Of a stretch of DNA of 64,000 nt, positions 1 through 8,113 are shown one piece after another. Each line of letters starts with the position of its first letter. Positions within the stretch are counted from its first letter, which is position 1. The stretch covers positions 1-64,000 of the forward strand of contig NZ_QKKX01000013.1 of the NCBI RefSeq assembly GCF_003434305.1, read 5' to 3'. The notes beneath the pieces are model-generated. The model was not told the origin of the DNA. It saw nothing but the letters and a program-made list of their open reading frames with translations, and searched no databases. Source of the stretch: Micromonospora sp. MW-13 (lineage in GTDB: Bacteria; Actinomycetota; Actinomycetes; Mycobacteriales; Micromonosporaceae). The position numbers were made by a program, and so were the translations under genes.

Positions 1-3000
1 GGCGACCCGACCGTCCGCGGCGGGCAGGGCGTCTGGAGCGGGCAGGGCGTCTGCGGCGAGCAGGGCGTCCAGGCCGGCCAGGGCGTCGGCGAGGTCGGCT
101 GCCACGACCGCCGCCCGGCAGGCGAAGGCCCGGCGGCCGAGCGCGAGGGTGGCGGCCACCTCGGCCAGCGGCGGGGCCGCGCCGGCCAGGTGCCGCCGCA
201 GCCGGGTGAGCGCCGCCCGCAGCGCCACCGGGGTACGCGCCGACACCGGCAGCAGGTGCTCCGCCGCGTCCGGGGCGTCCGGGGCGTCCGCCGGCTCGAC
301 CGGTGGCGGCTGCTCGACGACCACGTGGGCGTTGGTGCCGCCGAGCCCGAACGAGCTGACCCCGGCCACCCGGCGGGCCGCCTGCGGCCAGTCCCGGGCC
401 TTCGTCGGCACGTGGAACGGGCCGCTGGCCAGGTCGATCTCCGGGTGCGGCCGGGTGAAGTGCAGGTTCGGCGGGATGACGCCGTGCTGGACGGCGAGCA
501 CCGTCTTGATCAGCCCGGCGATGCCGGCGGCGGCGTCGAGGTGACCGATGTTGGTCTTCACCGAGCCCAGCGCGCAGGACTCGGCGGGGGCGGCTCCCCC
601 GTACACCTCGTGCAGCGCGGCGACCTCCAGGGCGTCGCCGAGCGGGGTGCCGCTGCCGTGCGCCTCGATGAACCGGACCTCGCCGGGGGCGACCTCGGCG
701 GCGGCGAGCGCGCCGGCCACGGCGGCGGCCTGCCCGGCCGGGCCGGGCACCGCGAAGCCGGCCCGGTCGGCGCCGTCGTTGGTGACCGCCCAGCCGGGCA
801 GCACGGCGTAGACCCGGTCCCCGTCGGCCTGGGCGTCGGCGAGCCGGCGCAGCGCGACCACGCCGGCCCCCGAGCCGAAGCCGGAGCCGTTGGCGGCCTC
901 GTCGAAGGCCCGGCACCGGCCGTCCGGGGAGGCCATCCCGCCGGCGGTGTGCCGGTACCGGGGCCAGGTCACGTTGACCCCGCCGGCCAGGGCGATGTCG
1001 CACTGGTAGTCGGCGAGGCTCTGGGCGGCGACGCAGACCGCGACCAGCGAGCTGGAGCAGGCGCTCTGCACGGCCATCGCCGGCCCGGTCAGCCCGAGCC
1101 GGTACGCCACCTGGCCGGGCAGGTGGTCGGTGGACTGCCGGCCGACCAGCCGGGCCTCCCAGTCGTCGGGGTCGACGTCGCCGACGACCGCCGGATTGTC
1201 CATGAGGTGGAACAGGAAGTACCGGTTGGCGGAGCTGGCCGCGTAGACGCCGACCAGCCCGGGGAACCGCGACGGGTCGTGCCCGGCGTCCTCCAGGGCC
1301 TCCCACGCGGTCTCCAGGAACAGCCGGTGCTGCGGGTCGGTGCGGGCGGCCTCCTGCGCGCCGAAGCCGAAGAAGTCGGCGTCGAAGTCGGCCACGTCGT
1401 CGAGCCGGCCGGCGGCCCGGACGTGCCGGGGGTCGCCGAGCAGCCGTGGGCCGATGCCCAGGGCCGCCAGCTCCTCGTCGGTGTGGTCGTGGATCGCGTC
1501 GACCCCGGCGCAGAGGTTCCACCAGAAGGTGGCCAGGTCCGGGGCGCCGGGGAAGCGGCCGGCCATCCCCACCACCGCGATCTCGTCGCCGGTGTACTCG
1601 CGGGCGGCGGTGGCCGGGGCGGCCGGGGCCGGCCCGACCGGGGCGCGGCCGGATACCGGCGGGGCGTCGACGAGGCGGGCCTGCGCCTCGACCGTGGGAT
1701 TCTCGAACAGCCGCAGCAGGGGCGGGCGCACCCCGAACCGCTCGGCGAGCCGCTGCTGGACCACGCCGAGCAGCAGCGACTGGCCGCCGACGTCGAAGAA
1801 GCTGGCGGTACGGGCGACCGCCGGTCGGCCCAGCACCGCGCACCAGATGTCGTGCACGGCCCGCTCGGTGGCGGTGGCCGGCTCCTCCCCCGCCGGGACG
1901 TCCCGGGCCGGGTCGGGCAGCGCGCGCTCGTCGATCTTGCCGGTGACGGTGAGCGGGAACTCGTCCACCACCACGACGGCCCGGGGCAGCGCGTACTCCG
2001 GCAGCCGCCGGGCGAGGGCGACGCGCAGGGCCGCCGGGTCGAGGGGCCCGCCGGCCGGCCGGGCGTACGCGAGCAGCTCGCCGTCGCGGGCGATGGCGCG
2101 GACCGCGCCGACGCCGGGCTGGGCGGCGAGGACGGCTTCGATCTCGGTCAGCTCGACCCGGAACCCGCGCACCTTGACCTGCCGGTCGAGGCGGCCGAGG
2201 CAGACCAGAGCGCCGCCGGGCAGCCGCGCGCCGAGGTCACCGGTCCGGTACGACCAGACCCCGTCAGGCTCGCGGGTGAACCGGTCGTCGGCCCGGTCGA
2301 GGTAGCCGGGGGCGACGTGCCGGCCGCGGACCACGATCTCGCCGGTGTCGCCGGCGAGGTCCACCTCGTAGCCGGGAAGGGCGGCGCCGATCGGCAGCGG
2401 GCCGGTGGCGGCGGGGTCGACGTCGGCCAGCGGCAGCGCGTACCGGGCGGCGAACGTCATCTCGGTCGCGCCGTAGCCGTTGACCAGGACGCAGTCGGGG
2501 GCGAACCGGTCCCGCCCCCGGGCGGCGTCGGCGCAGGTGGCCTGCTCGCCGCCGAGCAGCACCGCCCGGACGGCGGCCAGCCGCCGGTCGCCGAGGGCGT
2601 CGAGCAGGAACCGGTACACCGTGGGGGTGGAGTGGTAGACGGTGACCCGGTGCCGGACGAGCTGGTCGACGGCGTGGGCCAGGCCGTGCCGACGCAGGTC
2701 GACCGGGACGACGGCGGCGCCGGTGAGCAGCGCCGGGTACAGGTCGGGGATGGCCGCGTCGAAGCTGAACGAGGCGAGCAGGCTGAGCCGGTCGTCCGGG
2801 CCGACGGCCAGGGTGGCGATCTGGTTGTCGACCACGTGGGCGAGGTTGCGGTGGGTCTGCCCGACCGCCTTCGGCAGCCCGGTCGAGCCGGAGGTGAACA
2901 GCACGTACGCCAGCGCGTCCGGGTCGACCGGGGTCGGGCGCAGCGGCGCGGGGGTCACCGCGTCGGTGGTCAGCACGGCGGTGCCCGGGCGGTCGGCGGC

Positions 3001-3354
3001 GAGCCGGTCGGCCAGTTCCCGGTGCTCCGGGGCGGCCAGCACGGCGTGCACGTCGGCGGCGGCGAGCATGTGCCGCAGCCGGTCGACGGGAAAGCCGGGA
3101 TCCAGCGGCACGTACGCGCAGCCGGCGGCGAGCGCGCCGAGGAGCGCCGCGACGGTCGGCGCGCCGTGCGGGGTGAGCAGGGCGACCCGGTGGCCGGGGC
3201 GGGCGTCTGCGGCGGTGAGCAGCGCGGCGTGCCCCCCGGCGGCGGCGGCGAGGTCGGCGTAGCTGACCGGACTCGCCCCGCCGAGCAGGGCGGGCCGCTC
3301 GGGAACCGTGGCCGCCAGGTCGGCGAAACGATGGATGACCGCGTACGTTTCCAT
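1..3354 (-). CDS. Hybrid NRPS/PKS, A-PCP-KS start module (3' end beyond window)
   Basis: Assembly-line enzyme that would activate an amino (or aryl) acid, load it on a carrier and pass it to a ketosynthase. Residues 1-480 are an adenylation domain (A3 LFTSGSTGLPKA near 152, NGYGATE near 292, YRTGD near 369, the GRLDRQVKVRGFRVEL stretch near 387, catalytic Lys in TGKID near 473). The carrier motif GGQSL gives the phosphopantetheine Ser526. A ketosynthase follows from about 590, with Cys766 in SACSSS, His899 in HGSGT and His938 in NIGHLD, then a post-KS linker. No condensation domain precedes A, so this looks like a loading module. The frame stays open to base 1, so AT and later domains lie outside. 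ATG at 3354 is chosen; GTG at 3378 is in frame. Neither has a strong Shine-Dalgarno. The substrate cannot be read confidently. Confidence 0.93.
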   Translation of the reverse strand, partial: METYAVIHRFADLAATVPERPALLGGASPVSYADLAAAAGGHAALLTAADARPGHRVALLTPHGAPTVAALLGALAAGCAYVPLDPGFPVDRLRHMLAAADVHAVLAAPEHRELADRLAADRPGTAVLTTDAVTPAPLRPTPVDPDALAYVLFTSGSTGLPKAVGQTHRNLAHVVDNQIATLAVGPDDRLSLLASFSFDAAIPDLYPALLTGAAVVPVDLRRHGLAHAVDQLVRHRVTVYHSTPTVYRFLLDALGDRRLAAVRAVLLGGEQATCADAARGRDRFAPDCVLVNGYGATEMTFAARYALPLADVDPAATGPLPIGAALPGYEVDLAGDTGEIVVRGRHVAPGYLDRADDRFTREPDGVWSYRTGDLGARLPGGALVCLGRLDRQVKVRGFRVELTEIEAVLAAQPGVGAVRAIARDGELLAYARPAGGPLDPAALRVALARRLPEYALPRAVVVVDEFPLTVTGKIDERALPDPARDVPAGEEPATATERAVHDIWCAVLGRPAVARTASFFDVGGQSLLLGVVQQRLAERFGVRPPLLRLFENPTVEAQARLVDAPPVSGRAPVGPAPAAPATAAREYTGDEIAVVGMAGRFPGAPDLATFWWNLCAGVDAIHDHTDEELAALGIGPRLLGDPRHVRAAGRLDDVADFDADFFGFGAQEAARTDPQHRLFLETAWEALEDAGHDPSRFPGLVGVYAASSANRYFLFHLMDNPAVVGDVDPDDWEARLVGRQSTDHLPGQVAYRLGLTGPAMAVQSACSSSLVAVCVAAQSLADYQCDIALAGGVNVTWPRYRHTAGGMASPDGRCRAFDEAANGSGFGSGAGVVALRRLADAQADGDRVYAVLPGWAVTNDGADRAGFAVPGPAGQAAAVAGALAAAEVAPGEVRFIEAHGSGTPLGDALEVAALHEVYGGAAPAESCALGSVKTNIGHLDAAAGIAGLIKTVLAVQHGVIPPNLHFTRPHPEIDLASGPFHVPTKARDWPQAARRVAGVSSFGLGGTNAHVVVEQPPPVEPADAPDAPDAAEHLLPVSARTPVALRAALTRLRRHLAGAAPPLAEVAATLALGRRAFACRAAVVAADLADALAGLDALLAADALPAPDALPAADGRVA

Positions 3355-3685
3355 GTCAGCCGCGGCGAGGCGGCGCACCGCCGGCAGGCGCGCAGCATCG
3401 GGTAACTGTGATCACGATCCCCCCCAGGACTTCACAATGGATGCAGCATAGGACTCGATACCTGGGCGGCAAGATCATCGATCAGAGATCGGACCGAACG
3501 GCCGAACGCGGCGACCCGGGAAGGTCGGCGAAGTTCACCCGATCATCCCCCTAGCGCATAGAGGAGCTTCGGAATAGACAGGTACCCACAAGTGTTTTTG
3601 CGGCGAAGACCCCCGCAGGCAGGGGTTTTTCCTAGGCGACCGGCCCTGAACGGCAGCTCAGGAAGGGCGTCGCCCGCCGTCGGCG
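3355..3685. other. Intergenic region upstream of the NRPS/PKS gene
   Basis: No gene is apparent. It holds the NRPS/PKS promoter region (minus strand) and is less GC-rich than its surroundings. On the plus strand ACCCC (3609-3613) and GGGGT (3622-3626) can pair and are followed by five T, a terminator-like shape, but no plus-strand gene feeds into it. Its role is unknown. Confidence 0.4.
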
Positions 3686-4027
3686 TCAGTTATCGTACGG
3701 CGACTCGGCCGGATCGACGGCCCCGTCGCAACCGTCCGGGTGGCGCGTCACCAGTTCGCGGAACTCCCCGACGGTGATCGTCTCCCGGAGGGTGGCGAAC
3801 ACGGCCTCGGCGCCGGCCCGCGCGGTCTCCGGGTCGACGCCCGCCCGCACCCCGACCCGGGACAGGAAGTCCTCGGCGGAACCGTCGGACGCCTCGACGC
3901 CGCGCTCCGGACCGCCCTCGACCCGCTGCGCCAGCATGCCCAGCACCGCCCGGGTCACCGCGGCGGCCTCGGCCGGCGACACGCCCGCGCGCCGGGACAC
4001 CGCGTCGACGAAACGGGGAAACCGCAC
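3686..4027 (-). CDS. DUF2267 domain protein
   Basis: Small soluble protein (113 aa) of the DUF2267 family, often found beside stress or dormancy genes; its biochemical role is not established. It opens with RFPRFVDAVSRRAGVS and then shows the family's amphipathic helices and an acidic tail. GTG at 4027 is preceded by GGGAGGGC. A GTTT-N15-GGGTAA element (4060-4084) sits just upstream, which suggests stress-sigma control. It diverges from the CBS-BON gene. The first 40 codons and the promoter are duplicated near 7831-8007. Confidence 0.82.
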   Translation of the reverse strand: MRFPRFVDAVSRRAGVSPAEAAAVTRAVLGMLAQRVEGGPERGVEASDGSAEDFLSRVGVRAGVDPETARAGAEAVFATLRETITVGEFRELVTRHPDGCDGAVDPAESPYDN

Positions 4028-4059
4028 GATGCCCTCCCATCCTCGCACCGGGCCCGCGC

Positions 4060-4084
4060 TTACCCGGACCCGCCGTCGCCAAAC
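4060..4084 (-). promoter_or_regulatory. Probable SigB/SigF-type promoter of the DUF2267 gene
   Basis: On the minus strand GTTT (complement of 4081-4084) and GGGTAA (complement of 4060-4065) are separated by exactly 15 bases. This matches the general-stress sigma consensus of actinobacteria (SigF/SigB, GTTT-N14-16-GGGTA). It lies 33 bp from the GTG start. The same elements with the same spacing occur at 7983-8007. Confidence 0.65.
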
Positions 4085-4336
4085 GGTCGGTGCCGGGCCG
4101 GCCGGCTGCCACGCGGGCCGCGCACCGGCCGGCGCCATGGGGGCGACCGGTGCGGTCGGCCGTCGCCCCTGCCTCTCGTCGTTGGTCGATCGACGAAAGT
4201 CCTTCCCGCACCCGGTACGCCCCGGGACTTCCGGTCCGGGCGGCCCGGGCCCCCGGCCCCGCCCCGGCGGGCCGCCCGGCCCTGCCCGAGCCGGCCGGCC
4301 CGCTCCTACCGTCGAGGTGGGAACGAGGAGGTCACC

Positions 4337-5017
4337 ATGCGGACGTGGCAGGTACGGGACGTGATGACGACGGACGTCGCGGCGGTACGGGAGGGCACGG
4401 CGTACCGGGAGATCGTCGACGTGCTGACCGGCCGGCGCGTCACCGCGACGCCGGTGCTGGACGACGCGCGGCGGGTCCTCGGAGTGGTCTCCGAGGCGGA
4501 CCTGCTGCACAAGGTGGAGCTGCTGGGGCAGCCGCACGAGCGGCGGGTGTTCCCCGGCCGGCGGCACCGCGAGGCACGGGTCAAGGCGGGGGCGACCCTG
4601 GCCGGCGACCTGATGACCGCGCCCGCGGTCACCGTCGCTCCGGACGCCTCCCTGGTGGAGGCCGCGCGGCTGATGACCGACCGCCGGGTCAAGCGGCTGC
4701 CGGTGGTGGACGACCTGGGCCGGCTGGTGGGCATCGTGACCCGGGGCGACCTGCTGCGGGTGCACCTGCGCCCGGACGCCGACATCCGCCGGGACGTGGT
4801 CTGCGAGGTGCTGCGCCGGGTGCTGGCCGTCCCGGACGGGGCCGTCGACGTCACCGTGCACGACGGCGTGGTCACCCTCACCGGCCAGCTCGACCGGAGG
4901 TCCACGGTGCACCTCGCGCTGCGGCTCACCGCCCAGGTCAGCGGGGTCGTCGAGGTGGTCGACGCGCTCGGGTTCGCCGTGGACGACGCCCCGCTGGGCA
5001 CGCTGCGAGCCGGCTAA
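4337..5017 (+). CDS. CBS-pair and BON domain protein
   Basis: Cytoplasmic protein of 226 aa. Two CBS motifs (about 8-60 and 90-145, the first starting VRDVMTTDV and the second GDLMTAPAV) form one Bateman module that usually binds adenine nucleotides. A C-terminal BON domain (about 155-215, VHDGVVTLTGQ) follows. The combination is common in actinobacterial hypoxia and stress regulons. ATG at 4337 has GAGGAGGT upstream; longer in-frame starts lack one. It is divergent from DUF2267 and convergent with the methyltransferase. The ligand is not predictable. Confidence 0.9.
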   Translation: MRTWQVRDVMTTDVAAVREGTAYREIVDVLTGRRVTATPVLDDARRVLGVVSEADLLHKVELLGQPHERRVFPGRRHREARVKAGATLAGDLMTAPAVTVAPDASLVEAARLMTDRRVKRLPVVDDLGRLVGIVTRGDLLRVHLRPDADIRRDVVCEVLRRVLAVPDGAVDVTVHDGVVTLTGQLDRRSTVHLALRLTAQVSGVVEVVDALGFAVDDAPLGTLRAG

Positions 5018-5073
5018 CACTCCGGCCGTTTCCCGCCTCGGACCGGTCCTTCAGGTTGCTCGGGCTGGCTGCC

Positions 5074-5802
5074 TCAGGTCGAACGTTCGGCAATGAACAC
5101 CAACTCTCGACCTGGGCGGTCGGATGCCTCCCGCACGTCGAGGACTCGGTAGCCGTTGGCGGCCAGGCTCGATTCGACCTCGTCGTGGTTGCGGAACCGG
5201 AGGGTCGAGTCCGACGTGACGATCTCGCCGTCGGTCAGGAACCGGTAGGTGTATCGGAAGGAGACGAAGGGAAGGCTGACGTCGGTGACCTCAAGGCGCT
5301 GTTCCACCCGTCCGATGTCCGGGATATCGAGGGTGACCGGATCGCCGTCCGCCGCCCACTCCTCCCAAGCGCGATGTTCGGGGCGTCTGGTTTCGAGAAC
5401 GAGATGGCCGTTCGGGCGAAGGGCGGCGTGGATGCCCTGGAGGGTCTGCGCCCAGTCGGTGTCGGTAAGGAAGACCTGGGCCACGTTCCCGGTCATCGTC
5501 GCCAGGTCGGCATCGAGCGCCGGCAGTACCGTGGCGTCGCCGTGGATCCAGCGGACCCTCCCCGCCTGGTCTTTCAGCTTCGCGACCTTGAGTGAGGCTT
5601 CGGCCGGGTCGACGCCCACGACCGTATAGTCGCGCTGAGCGAGCAGGATCGCCAGGGATCCTGTCCCGCAACCGACGTCAAGCACCCGACTCGCGGTCAA
5701 CTCGCCGGCGATCGCGAGGTAGGCGGCCAGGTCGTCGCGGTCTCCATCGAAGGCGTCGTAGACACGTGCGAGGAGGGGGTGGGCAAAGATCGCATCGGGC
5801 AT
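5074..5802 (-). CDS. Class I SAM-dependent methyltransferase
   Basis: Stand-alone methyltransferase of about 242 aa. Motif I is VLDVGCGTGSLA, followed by the acidic loop VVGVDPAEAS and the HGDA and post-I segments. The N-terminus MPDAIFAHPLLARVYDAFD resembles a widespread actinobacterial family of unknown small-molecule or protein target. I chose ATG 5802; an in-frame ATG at 5844 adds 14 residues and cannot be excluded. Codon use is less GC-biased than in flanking genes, consistent with later acquisition together with the HNH-like gene and integrase tail that follow. Confidence 0.85.
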   Translation of the reverse strand: MPDAIFAHPLLARVYDAFDGDRDDLAAYLAIAGELTASRVLDVGCGTGSLAILLAQRDYTVVGVDPAEASLKVAKLKDQAGRVRWIHGDATVLPALDADLATMTGNVAQVFLTDTDWAQTLQGIHAALRPNGHLVLETRRPEHRAWEEWAADGDPVTLDIPDIGRVEQRLEVTDVSLPFVSFRYTYRFLTDGEIVTSDSTLRFRNHDEVESSLAANGYRVLDVREASDRPGRELVFIAERST

Positions 5803-5864
5803 CCGGGGACCATTTCCACCATCAAGCGCTTCGGTGACGGACATTCGCCGACCAGGGCCACCGG

Positions 5865-6305
5865 TCAGCGGCGGCCGGTGGCCAGGGCGACGAGGTACTG
5901 TCCCCCGCCTGCGTCGACGCTTGCGGTCACCGGCAGTCCGGGCACCAGCCGGGAGAACCGGTCGACCAGCCAGTCCGCCGCCTCCTGGGCGTCCTTCTTG
6001 CTCGGACAGCGGGCGACCAGCTCGCGGCCACCCTTGCGTTCGAGTCGCTCGGCGACGGCGATCAGCGGCGCGGGCTCCACCACGTGCAGACGGTCCGGCC
6101 AGGCGATGACCACCTTGACCGCGCCCTTGCGGGTGTTGCAGGCACGGTGCGCGAGTCGCTCGGCGACCTTGGCCTTCTTGTCGGCGGTGCGGCTGTCGAC
6201 GCTGGGACCACGCGGGTCGTTCACCGACATGTCGGCGTCGACCGGCTCGTCGCACACCCAGCATCGCCAACTGTCACGCCGCGCGACGTCATCGAGGAGA
6301 CTCAT
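5865..6305 (-). CDS. HNH-like zinc-finger protein
   Basis: A 146-aa protein beginning MSLLDDVARRDSWRCWVCDE. The CWVCDEPVD pair, a central ERLAHRACNTRKG and a conserved DPRG stretch resemble the zinc-binding scaffold of HNH nucleases. The rest has no recognisable domain. The His-Asn-His residues cannot be assigned with certainty, so nuclease activity is only a possibility. It lies upstream of, and is read in the same direction as, the methyltransferase. Confidence 0.72.
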   Translation of the reverse strand: MSLLDDVARRDSWRCWVCDEPVDADMSVNDPRGPSVDSRTADKKAKVAERLAHRACNTRKGAVKVVIAWPDRLHVVEPAPLIAVAERLERKGGRELVARCPSKKDAQEAADWLVDRFSRLVPGLPVTASVDAGGGQYLVALATGRR

Positions 6306-6392
6306 CCGAGCAAACTAGCCTGTCAGCCCCCGGCGAACGACAGCCCCGGCCGCAGCGAGCGCCGCCAGCCCGTAAAACAGATCGCCGCACGC

Positions 6393-6494
6393 CACGCCGA
6401 CCCCCGCACCACGATGCGCTACGACCGCGCCCGCAAGAACCTCGACCGCCACCCCACCCACATCCTGGCCGCCCACATGGCCTCCGGAACATGA
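6393..6494 (+). pseudogene. C-terminal remnant of a tyrosine integrase
   Basis: The plus-strand frame encodes HADPRTTMRYDRARKNLD and continues about 15 residues to a stop. This is the C-terminal end of XerC/phage-type integrases, including the H-x-D-P-R-T-T-x-x-Y-D signature with the likely nucleophilic Tyr. Nothing upstream resembles the remaining integrase, so only about 33 codons survive. It marks an old integration or excision beside the lower-GC genes. Confidence 0.7.
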
Positions 6495-6553
6495 CAAGCG
6501 ACTCTGCCGATGTGCGAACGCGGGTCGCAGGCGGCCTGTGTCATCGTCCTTCC

Positions 6554-6970
6554 ATGTCGATCGACTTGCGCGTGGCGGACAATCGGGATGTGTCGTTCCT
6601 CGTCCAGGCGGACCTTCACGTCGGCCGGCAGGAACTCCACAGGGTCATCGAGGCTGGTCGAGTCACCGTTGCCGTGGAAGACACGTCCATCCAGGGATGG
6701 CTCAGGTGGGGCCTCTTCTGGGACGAGATCCCCTTCATGAACATGTTGTTCGTTCTCGAGCAGCACCGCGGCAAGGGCCTCGGCACGCGGCTGATCCAGC
6801 ACTGGGAGAATCAGCAGCGAGCAGCGGGCTACGGCTCGGTGATGACATCAACCCTGGCGAGCGAAGAAGCCCAGCATCTATACCGCCGCCTGGGTTACGT
6901 CGATCGCGGATGCCTCCTGCTACCGGGCGAACCGCTGGAGATCATTCTTGCCAAATCTCTCGGACAGTGA
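6554..6970 (+). CDS. GNAT family N-acetyltransferase
   Basis: A 138-aa single-domain acetyltransferase. The acetyl-CoA loop is QHRGKGLGTRLI (Q/R-x-x-G-x-G/A), preceded by a beta-strand with NMLFVLE; the C-terminal YRRLGYVDRG is typical of the fold. ATG 6554 (MSIDLRVADN) matches usual GNAT starts; an upstream ATG at 6491 adds a non-homologous segment. The substrate is unknown. Confidence 0.85.
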   Translation: MSIDLRVADNRDVSFLVQADLHVGRQELHRVIEAGRVTVAVEDTSIQGWLRWGLFWDEIPFMNMLFVLEQHRGKGLGTRLIQHWENQQRAAGYGSVMTSTLASEEAQHLYRRLGYVDRGCLLLPGEPLEIILAKSLGQ

Positions 6971-7025
6971 CGCACTCGTCTTCCGCCGACCGGGCGTCAT
7001 GGTACGTGACCGGAGCCGCGTACGG

Positions 7026-7796
7026 TCAGGCTGGCGAGGTAGCCCCGATGATCGAGAAGAACGCCCCCTGTGGATCGGTGAGCACCGCGAACCGGCCCCG
7101 CGTCAGATCGGTCGGCGGCACGGACACCAGCCCCTCCAACCGTTGCGCCTCGTCGGCGACGGCGTCGGTGTCCGACACCGCGAAGTAGACCATCCAGTGC
7201 GACGGAAGGTCACCCCAATCTTCGCCGAGCATGGGCATCATCCCGGCGACCGGGCGGCCATCCAGCAGCCAGGTGGTGTAGGTGATCGGGCCCATCGGTT
7301 GGTCGTCCGCCGTCCAGCCGAACACCGACCCGTAGAACTCCTTCGCCCGGTCCCACTCCCGCGTGGTCAGCTCGGGCCAGGTCAGCGAGCCGGGCACGTC
7401 GAACACCTCGGCCCCCGGCATACCGAGCGACTGCCACACCCCGAACGGCGCCCCGGCCGGGTCGGCGAAGAGCGCCGTCCGCCGGGAGCCGGGGACGTCG
7501 AAGGGCTCGGTCAGGATCCGGCCGCCGGCGGCGGTCACCCGCTGGCAGGCCCCCTCGGCGTCGTCGGTCGCCAGGTAGGGCATCCAGGCAGGCGAGCGTT
7601 GCGGGCCGGCCCCCGGCCCGGCACCGGCCACCGGTTTGCCCTGCTGGTGGAAGACGAGGTGACCGTCAGCCGCGGGTTGCCGGTCCGCCTCGGCGACGGC
7701 CCAGCCGAACAGGGGCGCGTAGAAGCGCGCCGCGCCGGGGAGGTCGGTGGTGACCAGGTCGACCCAGGCGGGTGCCCCCGGTGGAATATCTGTCAT
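7026..7796 (-). CDS. Tandem VOC (glyoxalase-fold) protein
   Basis: A 256-aa protein with two vicinal-oxygen-chelate repeats. The first (about 8-120) runs from WVDLVTTDLPGAARFY to LFADPAGAPFGVWQ, the second (about 130-255) from ELTTREWDRAKEFYGSVFGW to VLTDPQGAFFSII. Such proteins may be dioxygenases, bleomycin-type resistance proteins or binding proteins; the function here is open. The in-frame ATG at 7820 is also possible. A truncated DUF2267 5' end with a stress-type promoter lies directly upstream on the same strand, so this gene may be transcribed from it. Confidence 0.88.
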   Translation of the reverse strand: MTDIPPGAPAWVDLVTTDLPGAARFYAPLFGWAVAEADRQPAADGHLVFHQQGKPVAGAGPGAGPQRSPAWMPYLATDDAEGACQRVTAAGGRILTEPFDVPGSRRTALFADPAGAPFGVWQSLGMPGAEVFDVPGSLTWPELTTREWDRAKEFYGSVFGWTADDQPMGPITYTTWLLDGRPVAGMMPMLGEDWGDLPSHWMVYFAVSDTDAVADEAQRLEGLVSVPPTDLTRGRFAVLTDPQGAFFSIIGATSPA

Positions 7797-7830
7797 GGCT
7801 TCGGCTTCGCTTCCTCTCATTGGGGCCAGC

Positions 7831-7950
7831 CGGGCCGGATTCGACCCGTTCGGCCATCGTCGCGAGCACCGCGCCGGTCACCGCGGCGGCCTGCGCCACC
7901 GGGATCCCGGCACCCCGGGACACCGCGTCGACGAAGCGGGGATACCGCAC
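7831..7950 (-). pseudogene. Truncated duplicate of the DUF2267 gene
   Basis: From GTG 7950 the minus strand encodes VRYPRFVDAVSRGAG and on to ERVESGP, about 40 residues closely matching the N-terminus of the DUF2267 protein encoded at 3686-4027. Beyond that the similarity ends and the frame runs into the VOC gene in another phase. Upstream non-coding sequence is also conserved to about 8010, so a promoter plus 5' gene segment was duplicated. Confidence 0.75.
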
Positions 7951-7982
7951 CGCGTCCCCCCGTCCTCGGACCGGGCCCGCGC

Positions 7983-8007
7983 TTACCCGGGCCCGGCGCC
8001 GCCAAAC
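7983..8007 (-). promoter_or_regulatory. Duplicated SigB/SigF-type promoter
   Basis: The minus strand has GTTT (complement of 8004-8007), 15 bases, then GGGTAA (complement of 7983-7988), identical in elements and spacing to 4060-4084. It would drive the DUF2267 remnant and, by read-through, the VOC gene starting at 7796. Confidence 0.6.
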
Positions 8008-8113
8008 GGCCGGTCCCGGTTGCGGACGACCGGCGCGCGAGCGGCCCCACCGGCTGACGCCGCGCGCCGAGACCGCCTGACCGCGCGGCCCGGCCGACGG
8101 ACCGGCCGGCGGC

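Noticed and set aside
190..3405. A 1071-codon open frame on the plus strand opposite the NRPS/PKS gene.
   Set aside because: It is the antisense shadow of a high-GC gene; it shows no domain and lacks a ribosome site, whereas the minus strand has ordered NRPS and KS motifs.
3740..4336. Extended N-terminus for the CBS-BON protein.
   Set aside because: The upstream frame overlaps DUF2267 on the other strand and has no homology; ATG 4337 has a strong ribosome site.
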